This document shows positions 21,763 to 33,951 of a stretch of 64,000 bases of DNA, piece after piece. The DNA comes from Cordilura impudica. Its lineage: Eukaryota; Arthropoda; Insecta; Diptera; Scathophagidae. A program made the position numbers and the translations under genes. Under the pieces are notes generated by a model. It had not been told where the DNA came from and did no database searches. It saw only the letters and a program-made list of their open reading frames with translations. The DNA is taken from positions 90,855,492 to 90,919,491 of the forward strand of contig OY821520.1 in NCBI GenBank assembly GCA_963682025.1, read 5' to 3'. Positions within the stretch are counted from its first letter, which is position 1; every line of letters starts with the position of its first letter.

Positions 21763-23930
21763 TATTATTGCTTTGCTTGAATTTTATCATTTTTGGCCCA
21801 ATGCACACCTCAAGTTTACGTTATTTCTGTTTTTTTTTTTTAGTTTTTCTTTATGCTGCAACTTTTTAACACTCTTTACTGAATGTATTTAATAATTTGA
21901 ATTATTTTATTATTCTGTTTCATAAAATATAAACCCAAATTTGTAACTTATTACAAAAACTGATTTAGTGTTTTTCTGAAAACATTCAAAGTTGTTGTAA
22001 TGGATTGGTTGCCAAGTATCACATAAAACATAAATTGTTCGCAAGATTTTATAATTTTCACACATGAAATAGACTTGGTAACCTTGGCTGTGGTAATTCG
22101 ACATCATATCAAGGGAAAACGTTCGGATGGCGTAATCTTGTATACTAGTATTCTTGTATCTAGGCTATTATCACATAATTACCGAGATATGTAGCTGACT
22201 TACGACAGTACACTGGGTTTAAAAACAAATTGGCATATAATATATAATTTATTCTTTGTCAGCTTTGTCAGCTTTGTCAGCTTTGTCATTTTCTTTAATA
22301 TAGTTATTTATTATAACATTTAATGTATTGTTACTGTTAGGATCATGCAGAAAGCTCTGGTCGTACTTAAATTCCACATATATGACCCTGTAAATGAAAA
22401 CCCAGCCTGTGTGTCAAAACAAGTTTTTGAGTAAAACGCAATAGAAGTTTCCTCCTCTGTGTAGCATTTTTATAGTGTGGGCGTTCTCATTTCATTGAAT
22501 GTTTGTTTTGATTGATTTCCTGTGATAATTAAAAAATAAAAGAGTAAGTTGTTTTGCCTATATCATATATTCTTTTGAGATCGAAGTAATTTTTTAATTA
22601 TTGAATACATTAATAAAAACTCGAAAAATGGGTAGAAATAAAAATTTCACACACTAAGTGGGTTTTTACTGTTTTATATAATTGCATTTTTTCATAACTT
22701 TCCCATTTGTTTTGAGACTTGCGTGCGGTTTCATATAAAAACTGAAGGTTTTTTACATACAAATCCAAAAGGTGGGCTTTCTTAAACAGGGTCACATTTG
22801 GTCTTTTTGCATCATTCATACAGAACCCGCCATAGCAAAATTCCAGCCTAATTTTGGCAACAAGTATTTTTCAAACTTAACACTCTGTTGCGTTTTTATT
22901 CGACTAGTGCTAATTTTCTACTTAAGAACTACAAAACGTGCAACCGTTTTCGAAATTTAAAGTTTAAGAAAAACTACTAAGCCTTCATTAATTAAGTTAC
23001 CCGTAAGAAGAAACCTTAAAAAAATATTAAAACAATTCAAACGTTAATATTCCTTTATTTAATTCTTTCTTCTTTTGTTCTCAACTTTTCATCTTTTACA
23101 ATAAACAGTAAAGAACAAGTCTGCACTTTCTGTGATAATTTGAGTTAATTTCTTTTTGCCAAAAAAGAAACCAAACATTTTCCAACAACTGTGAAAACTT
23201 GTCCAATTTTCGGCCATATTTATCAAAAGTTCGCTTTCGTTATGAATTTCTTTATATTCCTCACTTTTTCTTTAAATTTCTTTTTGCAAGAGTATATGGG
23301 AACATTGTTAGTAATTTCCTGTGAAAAATAAAAAAATATGTATAAAGAAAAAGTTAAATTTGTAAATTTTGTATAATTTACCTACATATACATCGTGAAA
23401 AGGAGTACGTTTCCAATAGAAAAAAGTGTTAAGGCGGCATATATTTTTTAAAGTACTTCATTCTAGATTATAAATTATAGTTAAACTTGTTGATTGCAGT
23501 TCTTATGCATATATTTTCTATATATTTACATATAACATTAATAGGCAAGTCGATTTCTTGTAACCGCTTTTACGGTTTAAGTTATCAACCGATTTTGACA
23601 ACAAAAAAATATAATTTGAAAGGTATGTCTTTCTAGCTGTCCACCTTGTTCACAGATTTTCATCTGAGACATTTTTTTGGAGTAAAATCCTCTTAAAGTT
23701 CTACTAACACATATATGTTTCAGCCTAAAATAAAAACTCTTAAATGCTGTGTGTGTGTTTATTAAATTCGTGTTGAATTGCGAAATGGCTAAAATGGATA
23801 AGCATACCAGTGGTATACTTTCTGTGTGTCCAACAATTGCTTATAATAAAATTTCACGAATTTTATATAAAAATTCAGAATTTATTGAATTTTATTTAAA
23901 ATATCATAATGTCATGTCAAGTGACATGCC
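21763..23930. other. Stretch without recognised gene
   Basis: About 2.2 kb of AT-rich DNA. It holds a short direct repeat (CTTTGTCAG three times, about 22258-22285). Several overlapping frames of 60-70 codons (for example 22610-22819 minus and 22772-22960 plus) are unsupported. Confidence 0.55.
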
Positions 23931-25028
23931 TCATGTCAAGTGATCCAAATTTTGAAACCGATGTCTTCCGATCGGGATGAAATTTGCACCAAGGTTAGTC
24001 CTATTGGATAGTAATTTAGGCACAATTTTTCAACAAGAGCGGTCCAGAATCTCTGAGTTAGAGGGGGTCAAAATTTGACATTTTGACCAAACAGGTGTTT
24101 TTCTCAACCATGTAACTGTTTAGCTATTGTCCTTAGCAAACTTTGTCCCAAACAGTTTGATTACTGCATGAGCAGTAAGATGAAAATGCCACTCAGCTGG
24201 CATTCTAAAATCTTTTTTATGAGCTATAAGATCTGCGGAGCTACTTTTGTTTTTAAAATGTTGACGAGCTACGTCCAACACGTAGTAAACTTTCTCTACT
24301 GTAAATGTAGATTTTAGATATTTTAGTATTATCTTCTGGTGCTCATAAACTGCAATGGTATCATGTTTTAAATCGTGGGATATGATTGCCACAACTTTGT
24401 GTTCCACTTTTTCATCTTTCATGTACTAAATAACTACTGTGAATATAGTTGCTTGGTCGTTATTGAAGAAGAAAGCTTGTATGGCATCCTGAAGAACATA
24501 ATTATAGATTTCTGTGAAATCATACGAAATAACGAATTCACCATACTTCAAATGTATCAAATCCTTGAAGAATGACCATTGTTTTTTGACTAAAAAGTCA
24601 TGGGTTCTCAAGTTTAGGAATCCTGTACATATTTCTTCCACAAAATCATCCATATTTAAAATTATTGTTTTCAATGTACATCTGTCAGTCTGAATCCAAG
24701 ATTCAAATTTGACCTCCTCCATATTTTCACGATCAAAAGTGCAATTTGAACATTCACCTAAGTGGCAAGAAGTTGTTGCATTAGGACACATAGTCAATTT
24801 AAGGCAATCGCAGTAATCGTGCAAATCTTCTGGCGTTAGTCAACAGCTGAGCTAAGTAGCGCCAAAAAAAATTGGCAAAAAAGCAGCAAATAAAAGCGAC
24901 AAACATTTTTCAAAATTTTAAAATTTACAAAACTTAAATACATCATCAGCAACAATAAATTAATTAAAAAATGGTTACGTTATAAATGAATTTAATGTGA
25001 TTAAGATTAAATTTCATTAAATTATTTA

Positions 25029-25075
<47 letters not shown>

Positions 25076-25789
25076 GTTATATACTAATTTAATTATTATT
25101 ACAAATAAATAATAAAAATCATTTTTCAACATTCCTATAGAAAAAAGTGATTTTTTCCTGAGGTTAACATATTGCGGGTATTAAAGCATGGAAGATATGA
25201 AATTTTAGTGAGTTATGTTACATACCGCCGGGAAGGCTACTTTGTCTAGTTTCTCAGTTTAAGTTTTATTTGTATGGTTTTACACACAAATAGGAAAAAA
25301 TTCAAAATAGTGAATTTGTGAAAAATTGAAAAACCGTTGTCTTGAGTTACAAAACATTTATTTTGATAGATATCCCACTCGCATCCCACTAAGCGACCAA
25401 AAAGCTCTTAAAGGAAAAATTTTAAGCTTTCTTTGAGAGAAAAAAAAATTTTTTTTAAAAAAAAAAGTCAAAAAAAATTTTTTTTTTTTTAAAAAAAGTC
25501 AAAAAAAAAAATTTTTTTTTTCAATTTTTTTCCCCAAAGACTGAAGCAATAGCTATCTAAACTACTTGGGACAAATTTTGCAATAGATAAAAAGTTACAT
25601 GAATGAGAAAAAACACCTGTTTGGTCAAAATGTCAAATTTTAACTATCTCTAACTCAGAGATTCTGGACCGATCTTGTTAAAAAATTGTGCTTAAAATAC
25701 TATCCAATACGACTAACCTTGGTGCAAATTTCATCCCGATCGGAAAACATCGGTTTAAAAAGTTAGATCACTTGACATGAAACGCCCCA
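23931..25789 (-). mobile_element. TIR DNA transposon with HGKG-type protein, copy 1 (internally deleted)
   Basis: Inverted termini of about 190 bp. The left begins TCATGTCAAGTGATCC (23931) and includes GATCGGGATGAAATTTGCAC. The right ends GATCACTTGACATGAAACGCCCC (reverse complement) at 25789. Inside are a minus-strand coding remnant and a (TAT/ATT)n microsatellite at 25027-25080. The same element, longer, occupies 52616-55425. The superfamily is not assigned with confidence. Confidence 0.75.
24120..24824 (-). pseudogene. Fragment of HGKG-family transposon protein
   Basis: Two adjoining minus-strand pieces. The first holds a cysteine-rich block (HDYCDCLKLTMCPNATTSC and C..CTF) and ESWIQTDRCTL. 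The second ends with the start of the conserved region (VYYVLDVARQHFKNKSS, AEWHFHLTAH), after which the HGKG..DGIG segment is missing and the terminal inverted repeat begins. Compared with the copy at 53222-54519, the C-terminal third is deleted and a frame break lies at about 24424. Not functional. Confidence 0.7.
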
Positions 25790-25880
25790 TAGCTATATAA
25801 ATTTAAAAATAGTGCCAAATAAAATATACAGCTCCCTTAACACAATATTGGAAAATTAAAATTGAAAATTACTTAATTTA

Positions 25881-27354
25881 TTTATAAAACAAAAACATGA
25901 AATTAAAAAATGTAACAAAGCCTCGATAGAAGAAACAAAAACAAAAATTAACGAAAATTTAACAGCAGAGGAACAAGAACAATTTTGGACCTGCGAAAAA
26001 ACTCTATCGAAGAAGAAAAATATAAATATAAAAAATAGACAAAGGAAGAAATTTGAAAGTTTAAAACAAGAACAAAGGAGAGAATTAAATATTAGACATA
26101 ATGAAAAGTGGTTTAACAACTCAACTAACACTAATATACCACAAAAACACATTATCCCGACAGACAAAAAACGATTTCCTTTATTTAAACTTATTGCCGA
26201 CGGTGAGGATTGTATTCAAACGTTAGATGACAAAGAAGACCAAGACATAGCTAGGACAAAATTAAAATCTATGCTAGAAAATCATATGAAAAAACAAAAA
26301 CTTTCAAGAAGAGATCGCTTTATGCTCAACACAGTGAGTCAAGCCAAATCGTTTTTGCACAAAAATAAAAATATATTAATATTGAATGCCGACAAAGGAA
26401 ACATCACTGTTGCAATGGAAAAAACTGACTATGAGAGTAGAATGAATAACATCCTGAATGACATGATGACATGCAGGAGAATAACTAAAGATCCTACTAA
26501 TCATCATTACAGAAAAAGACCGGTGAGTTGGTCGAAGAACTTTTTAAGTGCAATATTATAACGTGATAGAGAAAAAGAGACTTAAAATGATGCGGCAATA
26601 TGGACTTCCTAAGATCCATAAGGAGGGTTTTCCACTTAGACCAATCTGTGCATCAGTTAACTCACCGTCTAGCGCGTTATGTAGGTTTTTGACAAATATT
26701 CTGAAAAACTTACAGAAAATTCGGAATATAATATAAGGGATGCCGTGCAATTTAGGAATAAGGTTAACAATAGTAGTATAGATGACGATGAAAAACTAAT
26801 TTCATTTGACGTAATTTCTTTATTTCCAAGCATACCGGTGGAATATGCAATAAGTGTTATAATGGATAGCTGATATTATTATGGAAGATCTCCTGAAAAC
26901 ATGTATTGAGGAAATGGGATATAAACCAAGATTGCTAACAATATACGTTGACGATATATTTGCAATTGTTAGAATCAGTGCAATTGAAAATACCCTTGCA
27001 CAGTTAAATAACTTTCAAAGACAAATTAAATTTACATTAGAAGAAGAGCAAGAAGGAAGACTACCATATCTAGATACCTTGTTGGTAAGAATGGATGGTC
27101 AAATTAAAATTGATTGGTACCAAAATCCTACATCATCAGGTCGTATAATAAATTTATTTTCATGTCAGCCGAAAAATATTATTATGAACACTGCCAACAA
27201 TTTGATTAAAAGAGTTTTCACAATCAGTAATAAACAATTTCATAAGAAAAATATTAATAAAATAAAAGAAATTTTAATAAACAACAACAAAAAACATTAT
27301 AAAAACCTATTAAAAAGCCACCAAAACACCGCAATTAGACATGAATAAACACCT
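25881..27354 (+). pseudogene. Penelope-like reverse transcriptase (broken)
   Basis: Frame open from about 25881 to 26561: a PLE N-terminal region (KWFNNSTNTNIPQKHIIP, ILILNADKGNITVAM). After a frame break, MRQYGLPKIHKEGFPLRPI (fingers) and ISFDVISLFPSIPVEYAI (catalytic motif A, Asp) follow. About 80 residues, including the motif B region, are then missing. The sequence resumes with MEDLLKTCIEEMGYKPRL and YVDDIFAIV (catalytic YVDD) and LPYLDTLLVR (thumb). With motif B deleted it cannot be active. Confidence 0.85.
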
Positions 27355-27830
27355 ATGATTTACAAAACTTTAGCATATATACCAAAAATTTCGGAAATAA
27401 GAGGAAAATCGAGGCTATACAACGAGAACAAATTCAAAATTACATATACGACGAGTAACACGTTACAACACCTTTTTTCAAATACAAAAAGTAAAATAGA
27501 AAAAATGGAAAATTCCAATGTTACTTACAAGATAAATTGTACTGGCAACGACAACGACATATGCAAACAAGTATATGTAGGAACAACAAAAAACAAATTA
27601 AAAACGAGAATATCCGGACACAGATCAGATCTACGTAATAGAAATAAATCAATGACACAAAAAACTGCACTAATGGCCCATTGTGCAGAAAACATCATCT
27701 CCCAAACTTAGATGAGATAGAAATTTTACAAAGAGAGGACAAATACAACAAACGGTACATGCTCGAAATGCTGCATATTATAAATATACATAAAGAGAAT
27801 CGAATGAACTACAAAACTGACACTGATAAT
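27355..27830 (+). pseudogene. GIY-YIG endonuclease domain of the PLE (interrupted)
   Basis: It carries YKINC (GIY-like strand), CKQVYVGTT (YIG-like strand) and KTRISGHRSDL with the conserved Arg, then, after a frame break near 27700, PNLDEIEILQREDKYNKRY and MNYKTDTDN. This is the usual PLE C-terminal pattern, nicking DNA for target-primed reverse transcription. The frame is interrupted exactly after TDTDN by the nested transposon and resumes after 30338. Confidence 0.85.
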
Positions 27831-30338
27831 ACCGCGTTACAAAAACGAGCTTTTGTTCTGTCCTATGAACCAAATATACTTTTTCGGAGAGGGGAGAAAA
27901 AATAAAAATACACGTATTTCGGCGATTTTCGTGTACACGTCAGAATTTTTTTTTTTCTTATGTATAAAGTATAAAGCTCGTAGTGTCCGTCTGTCCGCCT
28001 GTGTGAAAGATTTTGGATCGATTTTTAACCCTTTTTCCGTGATCCAATCGAGCTGAATTTTTGCAGGCAGACTCGTGAAAATGTCTGTATCACGTCGAAT
28101 TTTTTAAAAAATAGATTTTTATCAATTCTCAGATTTTCCTGAATTTTTTTTTTAATGGTTACCGGTTTTTTGTAACGGTTTGAGTTCGTTAAAAACCCGA
28201 ATTTTTTTATTAATTTTGTTATATTAAAATTAAAAATTGTTACATTAAAAATTTCAATGCTTTTAAAGAAACTTAGGCCTTTTATTTTTGCGTTTGTAAG
28301 CATTTGTGTCAGTATCGCGACAAATAGACCAACAGTATTCGCAAAGCATATTCGTAATGTCTTGTCCTTTAAAGCGCTTTTCAATAGCCGCAATGTCCTG
28401 ATGGAACCTTTCGCCATGCTCATCGCTACAAGCTCCTAAATCATCAGGGAAAAAATCTAAATGATTGTGAAGGAAATGGATCTTTAGCGACATTAATATG
28501 CCCATTTCGCCATATGCCGAAATCATTTCTGCGACAATATTTTTATAATTGGCAGCTCGGTTGTTGCCTTGCAACTATTTTTTTTATCTGCGGACCATTG
28601 CAAACAACTTAAATCATACACATCATTAAAAAAAATAAAGTTACTGAATGACTTCATAAAAAAATACCTGCATGAATCTTTGCGCCGCTCAATTTCGGAA
28701 AAATTTTGCTCAAACTTGCAATCGGCTCGCCCTCACGATCCAGTTTTTTAACAAAATTTGATACGAAACCAGAGCTTAATGTGTAGTGGTGGCAAAATGA
28801 TTTGAGATGGCTGCACCAATGGTAGATTCTCTATACTTTCTACGCCTACTTTGTAGCATGTTCGCGGCTTCAGTGTAATGCTGATCTTTTTTGCGACCTT
28901 CCCATGTACACAAAAAGCACTGGTGGGTTGGAAATCCACGCTTAACACCCATGAGTAATCCGACCTCTTTCAGACCGCAGCATATTTTCCAATTATGCTC
29001 TTGGTACTTCATCAGCTGTAATATTAATTCCATGCCTTCGTATGTTTCTTTGAGGTTTGTGGCATATGCGATCGGGACAGATGGATGTTTGTTACCGATA
29101 TGAAGCAGCACTACTTTAAAGCTGTTGACCGATGCATCGGTGAAATGTCGCCACTCCTCTTAAATATGAGGGTAACTAATTTTTGCAAACAGCGAATCAA
29201 TATCATGACAATAAGCCAGGTTTTTTTTCCCGATCTTCGTGCAATTTAAAAAATTCGTCATATGGAATAGTGCTACGTCGATCACGAGCGGCTGTTATTT
29301 TAAAATCAGCCTCCACTACATTCCACTGCTTAAAGCGTGATGCAAAGAGTCCCGCTGTTCTCCTCGACAAATTTCCGTCTCGTACAAGGTCATTGAAGTC
29401 GGCTTGGGTTACTAAATGTGGCACTGCAGTCCCAAGTTCACTGGGTGTTGGTACAAATTCCGATACTTCTGGACTCTCGCATCTCGCATTCGATGCAAGA
29501 AATGTTGATAGCATTGTTGGTACTACTGTTGGTTCTCCATGACTTAGTTCGGGAACATCATCAAAAATCTCCACTGAAGCCGCTATACATTCTTCTGGTG
29601 AGTACACAACCGCTGGAATAACCGATTCTACATTAGCGTAGCGAATTTTGTTGCGGCGAAAGTAAATTACGCAAAAGTAGCACACTTCATTGCAGCGCTC
29701 CGTACGTGGTAGCCAAATTGTTGGTACAGCGTACTTTATTGTTGCCCTTCCATCACTAAACTTGCATAAATTTCTAAAGCAATAGTAGCACACGACTTCC
29801 GGAGTATACCACAAGTAAGTAACATAAGGAGTTTTGAATATTTTCTGAAACGATTTAACCACTGTTTTCGTAATATTTTTCAAATTTTTTCTTGGTGCGA
29901 ATAAGCCACAAACGTAACAAAAGTTATTTCGAGTCGGGCACTGCATTTTTTGGAACGCTTTAGTAGCTTAAAAATTTGGAGTCCCTTCAAGTTATGCTGA
30001 AAAAAGTGAAAAAAAAGATTTTTTTTTCAAAAAAAAATTCTGGAAAATCTGAGAATTAATTAAAATCTATTTTTTTTTTAAATTTGACGTGATACAGACA
30101 TTTCCACGAGTCTGCCTGCAAAAATTCAGCTCGATTGGATCACGGAAAAAGGGTTAAAAATCTATCCAAAATCTTTCACACAGGCGGACAGACGGACACT
30201 ACGAGCTTTATATTTTATACATAAAAAAAAAAAATCTGACGTGTACATGAAAATCGCCGATACACGTGTATTTTTATTTTTCTCCCCTTTCCGAAGAAGT
30301 ATATTTGGTTCATAGGACAGAATGTATGTAACGCGGTG
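27831..30338 (-). mobile_element. DNA transposon nested in the PLE, about 300-bp TIRs, TAAT duplication
   Basis: Termini ACCGCGTTAC (27831) and GTAACGCGGTG (to 30338) begin inverted repeats that continue through TTCTGTCCTATGAACC and an AACCCTTTTTCCGTGATCC block for roughly 300 bp. TAAT flanks both sides (27827-27830 and 30339-30342). Removing the element restores the PLE reading ...TDTDN-CAQSYRH, which confirms the borders. It encodes a minus-strand protein of a recurring but poorly named family. The superfamily is unknown to me. Confidence 0.8.
28263..29946 (-). pseudogene. Transposon protein of unknown superfamily (zinc-finger N-terminus, broken)
   Basis: The N-terminus (MQCPTRNNFCYVCGLFAP, VVCYYCFRNLC, CNEVCYFC) has several CxxC pairs and looks zinc-binding. 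The middle has YCHDIDSLFAKI, EEWRHFTDASVNSFKVVLLH, GNKHPSVPIAYATNLKETYE and GFPTHQCFLCTWEGR, and later LPPLHIKLW. The C-terminus has MSLKIHFLHNHLDFFPDDLG and SDEHGERFHQDI. I recall this order from many unnamed arthropod and cnidarian repeat proteins. The acidic and His residues (for example SDEHGERFH) may be catalytic, but I cannot prove it. The frame breaks at a T8 (A8 in sense) run at 29221-29228 and again near 28790, with a further degraded stretch 28580-28780. Confidence 0.65.
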
Positions 30339-30405
30339 TAATTGCGCTCAAAGCTACCGGCACATCATAAATAAATACAAAAAATTAGTACAATATAAAA
30401 TGTAA
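30339..30405 (+). pseudogene. PLE C-terminus resumed after the nested insertion
   Basis: TAATTGCGCTCAAAGC reads N-C-A-Q-S-Y-R-H... and ends KLVQYKM and TAA at 30403-30405, matching the usual short tail after the TDTDN motif of PLE endonucleases. Confidence 0.75.
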
Positions 30406-30506
30406 AAGCACAACGATGCTTTTTTGTTAATTTTATTTATTGTTACTCATAAGTGTCTTATTGTTTTTTTGTTATTACGTTCTGTGTTATCTGTTTTTAG
30501 AAATTA

Positions 30507-30549
30507 TATTCCTGAAGATGCTATCCAGCGGATAGCGAAATATTGAATA
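30507..30549 (+). ncRNA. Hammerhead-like motif in the PLE 3' region
   Basis: Stem I TATTC (30507-30511) with GAATA (30545-30549). Core CTGAAGA (30512-30518, fits CTGANGA). Stem II GCTATCC (30520-30526) with GGATAGC (30530-30536), 7 bp closing loop AGC, with one extra T at its base. GAA at 30537-30539. Stem III ATAT is a 4-nt palindrome. Predicted cut after T30544. The position after the PLE gene fits reported PLE hammerheads. A 2+2 bp stem III would be very weak unless dimerised. Confidence 0.6.
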
Positions 30550-31554
30550 AATAAAAAACAACAACAAAAATTCCAAAATTGGCTTCAAGCTCAATAAATG
30601 TATAAATTAATAACAACAAAAAAGGTCGAAGAAAACACAAATATTTATTAAATTGTAAAACATTGAATTAAAAATTAAAATGTCTTGGAATATGCACACG
30701 AATTTCGAGGGCTGGTCTCTGCTAATGTATATAAAAGCGAAAGTACTCGTATGTGCATATGTTTGTTTGTTTGTAGCTTATAGGATGCTAAAGTTTTGGA
30801 TCGATCTTCCTGACATTTTTACAGAGTCTTTCGGTGTATCTCGAAGGACCTATGGGCTATAATTTTTTTAGTCGGCGTGGCACCTCCCATACAAGGAGAA
30901 TTTTTAATATCATATATATATAGTGCTATGATAGGGAGAGTTTTGAAAATATGTGCGAGGTCATCCTTTATTAATGTTATTAGCCATGGCGAAAACGGGC
31001 GTCATTGATGCAGTGGGCGTGGCAAATTCCATACAAAGTAAATAGATAATATCTGAAGAACCATAAAGGGGGAAGCCATGAAACTTTCCACGTGTCCATC
31101 AGATATTAATATTACTAGTCGAACAAAAATTGGACAGGATTGGATCCATGGGAGTGGTACGCCCAATACAAAGTAAATATTAAATATCATATACCCACAG
31201 TACAGTGCTGTAATACTGGGAGCATTGCGACTTCACGTCAGCCCATAAGTTATTCATGTGACTAGTCGAACAAAAATGAACGTAACTGGACCAGTGGGCA
31301 TGGCACCGCCCATACAAAGAAAATACATAATATCATAATTCTAATACAAAAGGGAAAGCCATGACACTTTGTGCTAGTCCATCAGATATTAATGTGGGTA
31401 CCAAAAAAAAGTGGGCGTGACAGGATTAGAGGAGTCGCACCCCCCATATAATAAAAGAAGTACTATTAAAGCCATAGTCTTGAAATTTTAAACAATTTCA
31501 GTAATTACCAATGCGAGTACTCGTGAAGAATGTGGGCAGAATCGCCAAATTCAA

Positions 31555-32304
31555 CAAGTAAGAAAATTATAGTCGGTCTAGACCGACTATACGATACCCT
31601 ATACCATGCGTTTAGAGACCCTATCTCTTACGCCCAAGTAATTGGATATAGAAAATAAGCATAAACCAAATTTGAGTGGGATTTTTATTAATTTTTTTGG
31701 CTGCAGATATGAAAATGCAGATATGACCATGTTTGGTAAGGTCTCTTGTATTTTGCGAAAATATATACAAACAAATTTTGAGAAGAATCAGTGCAATATT
31801 TTTGGTTTTTTATAGATTTAAGTAAAGATCGGGAAGCAGCTCTATATGGGACCTATGACTAAGAGTTGTCCCATAGGGATCATTTTTGTACTACTGATTA
31901 ATGGATGTAATTAACACATACAAACCCAATTTGACTAAGATCTATATGATAATTTGGATCTTATGGCAATTTATGTTGATTTCATAGGGGTCATTTGTAT
32001 GGGGGCTAGGTCTGAACATGGGCCAATTCTCACCAATCATCCTATGGCTGATAGAAGCTCATATACCAAACTTCATCAAAATATATTCATAGTTGCGACC
32101 TGCAGTTTGATTGCAAGCTTTACATGGACACACAGACGGACGGACGGACGGACGGACGGACGGACATCGTTAAATCGAATCAGATAGCGATTCTGATTCG
32201 ATCGGTATAATAAAAGATGGGTCCAGGTCAAATGTTTTTGTTAGTTACAAACAGCAGCACAAAGTCAGTATACCCAAACCACATAGTGGTATAGGGTATA
32301 AAAA
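31555..32304 (+). mobile_element. mini-me/DINE-1-like repeat, copy f
   Basis: Forward. Long (GGAC)n at about 32137-32164, the largest microsatellite of all copies here. About 60 bp are missing near 31710-31730 compared with copy a. It interrupts the AAAATCGCC array of its host element, with array remnants on both sides. Confidence 0.8.
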
Positions 32305-32395
32305 TCACCACGGTCGAAAATCGCGAAAAACTAAAATCACCAAAAACAAAAATCTTCAAAATCCAAAAGCACCAAAATCAAAAATCATTTATAAA
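32305..32395 (+). repeat. AAAATCGCC-type array, right remnant
   Basis: Units such as AAAATCACC, AAAATCGCG and AAAATCTTC continue after the mini-me insertion. The left remnant is at about 31535-31554. Confidence 0.65.
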
Positions 32396-32745
32396 GAAAC
32401 TGCCAAATGATATTCAAAATTCAAGGCCAATCGTTAAGTGTGGCCAGATTTAATTTGGAAAATCCATATTTTTCTTGTAAGCAGCTATATGCAGCTTTTG
32501 CTCCCTCTGGAGTAAGAACATCGAAAAATTTTATAATCTTTGAACTGATTGACAAAACAAAAATTATTGTATATCGAAAAGCATTGAAATAAAATAAAAA
32601 TATAAAATAAATAAACTAAAATGTTTTAATTGCAAAATCCAGACTTTGTAAGAAAAATTGATTATGAGAACATATTTACATGTCAATATATTTCGGTAAG
32701 TCGTAGCGAAGCACGACTAGGCATACCAGTATAGGTATAAATTAT

Positions 32746-33951
32746 TTCATTGTACTTATCGAAAGATTTAGAATTAAATGTGGAATCATTTGATTTTCAC
32801 CGTCAGCCCTTTTCTTCAACTTAAGTGCCTGGTAATTTAAAAAAAAAACTATTCCCAAAATATGCTGCCACCTTAATACGTTTAAAAAACATAACACAAC
32901 TATAATATAAATATTATAGTACGTAAATAGTCTTAATTTGTAGCAATGTTATACGCTATTATTGCCCTTTTTTACTTAGCTCGAAAAATTACATCAGTTT
33001 TTGCAACTTTTCAGCCTGAACACGAAAGTATAAAAAAATTAAAGCTGAATACGGTTGTTTTGTTTTAATTAAAAAGTTTTATAATTTTTTCCTCGAATTT
33101 TGAATTGTATTCTTCTTCGTTTTCTTACTCTATTTTATGTAGATCTCTTACATTTTGGTCTTTTTTTTAGATGTTGTTGTTGTTGGTGTTTTAGAAATAA
33201 CAATAACGTTATTAAGTATTCCGTTTTTCCGACAAATGTTTATGCAAAAGTCGCAAAAACAAACACACAAATACAGAGCTGAATGGTAGACAGAAACAAA
33301 AACAAAACAAAATGTTGTAGACCCTTCGTTTTGGTCAGTGGATTTCTAAACGATTTTTCTTTTTTGTGATAGAAGAGGCATTTATTTATGCATATTGTGC
33401 TGTAAGCCACATCAAAGGATTTGCTTGGTATTTATTTTTCTAAATGACTTTTTTTTTGTTTCTATATTTAGCTACAACTGTTTATTTTCTCTGTGCTCTA
33501 TAGTTTTGGTGAACTATAAGCATAAAATATATATAGTTTATGGTTAAACACATCAAAAGTATATGAAATAGAGAAATATGTCCAAGGACTGTTCATAAAT
33601 GATTCTAAGTATGAAAAGACATATGGTTAATGCCGAATCTTAGGATATTATGTTTTTTGTCAGCAACTTAAAAGAGCTTTTGGACTTTCTAATATTCTTG
33701 ATTTATAAAACTCATTATGAACTAACTACTCAGTTTTAAATAAAATGAGGGTCATTTAATTAGTAATACAACCACTATTTGTATTGTTAAGCGTTAAGGT
33801 TTTGTTTGTTATTACACAAAAAGTTTTAATTTTGAGCTCATATATAGTAGCGAGCAATAGGAAAGCAATGCTAGGTTATGTGATTTAAAAAAAAGTCAAT
33901 GTTAGTCGGATCACAGGGGAGATGTGTAAACATCTACACCTTTTTCAATTG
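32746..33951. other. AT-rich stretch, nothing recognised
   Basis: No supported gene. A 60-codon frame at 33100-33282 is Cys/Trp-rich by way of a TGT-rich microsatellite-like run and is not convincing. Confidence 0.55.

Larger units (their letters stand above)
25881..30560 (+). mobile_element. Penelope-like retroelement (with nested DNA transposon)
   Basis: Order along the plus strand: PLE N-terminal domain, reverse transcriptase, GIY-YIG endonuclease, then a 2.5-kb DNA transposon insertion (27831-30338), then the last 22 codons (NCAQSYRHIINKYKKLVQYK, stop at 30403-30405) and a 3' tail with a hammerhead-like fold (30507-30549). RT plus C-terminal GIY-YIG is diagnostic of EN+ Penelope-like elements. 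The RT region is internally deleted and frameshifted. PLEs are known to carry hammerheads in their terminal regions and have been proposed to move retrozymes, which is relevant to the array at 10431-16231. Confidence 0.85.
30690..32745 (+). mobile_element. Non-autonomous element, copy 2, with nested mini-me
   Basis: Starts around GAGGGCTGGTCTCTGC and TTTGTTTGTTTGTAGC. Units with the GTGGGCGTGGCACC core recur near 30872, 31011, 31150, 31293 and 31418, about 135-140 bp apart. A mini-me sits inside the AAAATCGCC array, and the end carries a hairpin AGTCGTAGCGAAGCACGACT (32699-32718). Sister of the element at 2150-4780. Borders approximate. Confidence 0.5.

Noticed and set aside
29010..29060. CTGATGA on the minus strand
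   Set aside because: It lies in transposon coding sequence and lacks the paired stems of a hammerhead.
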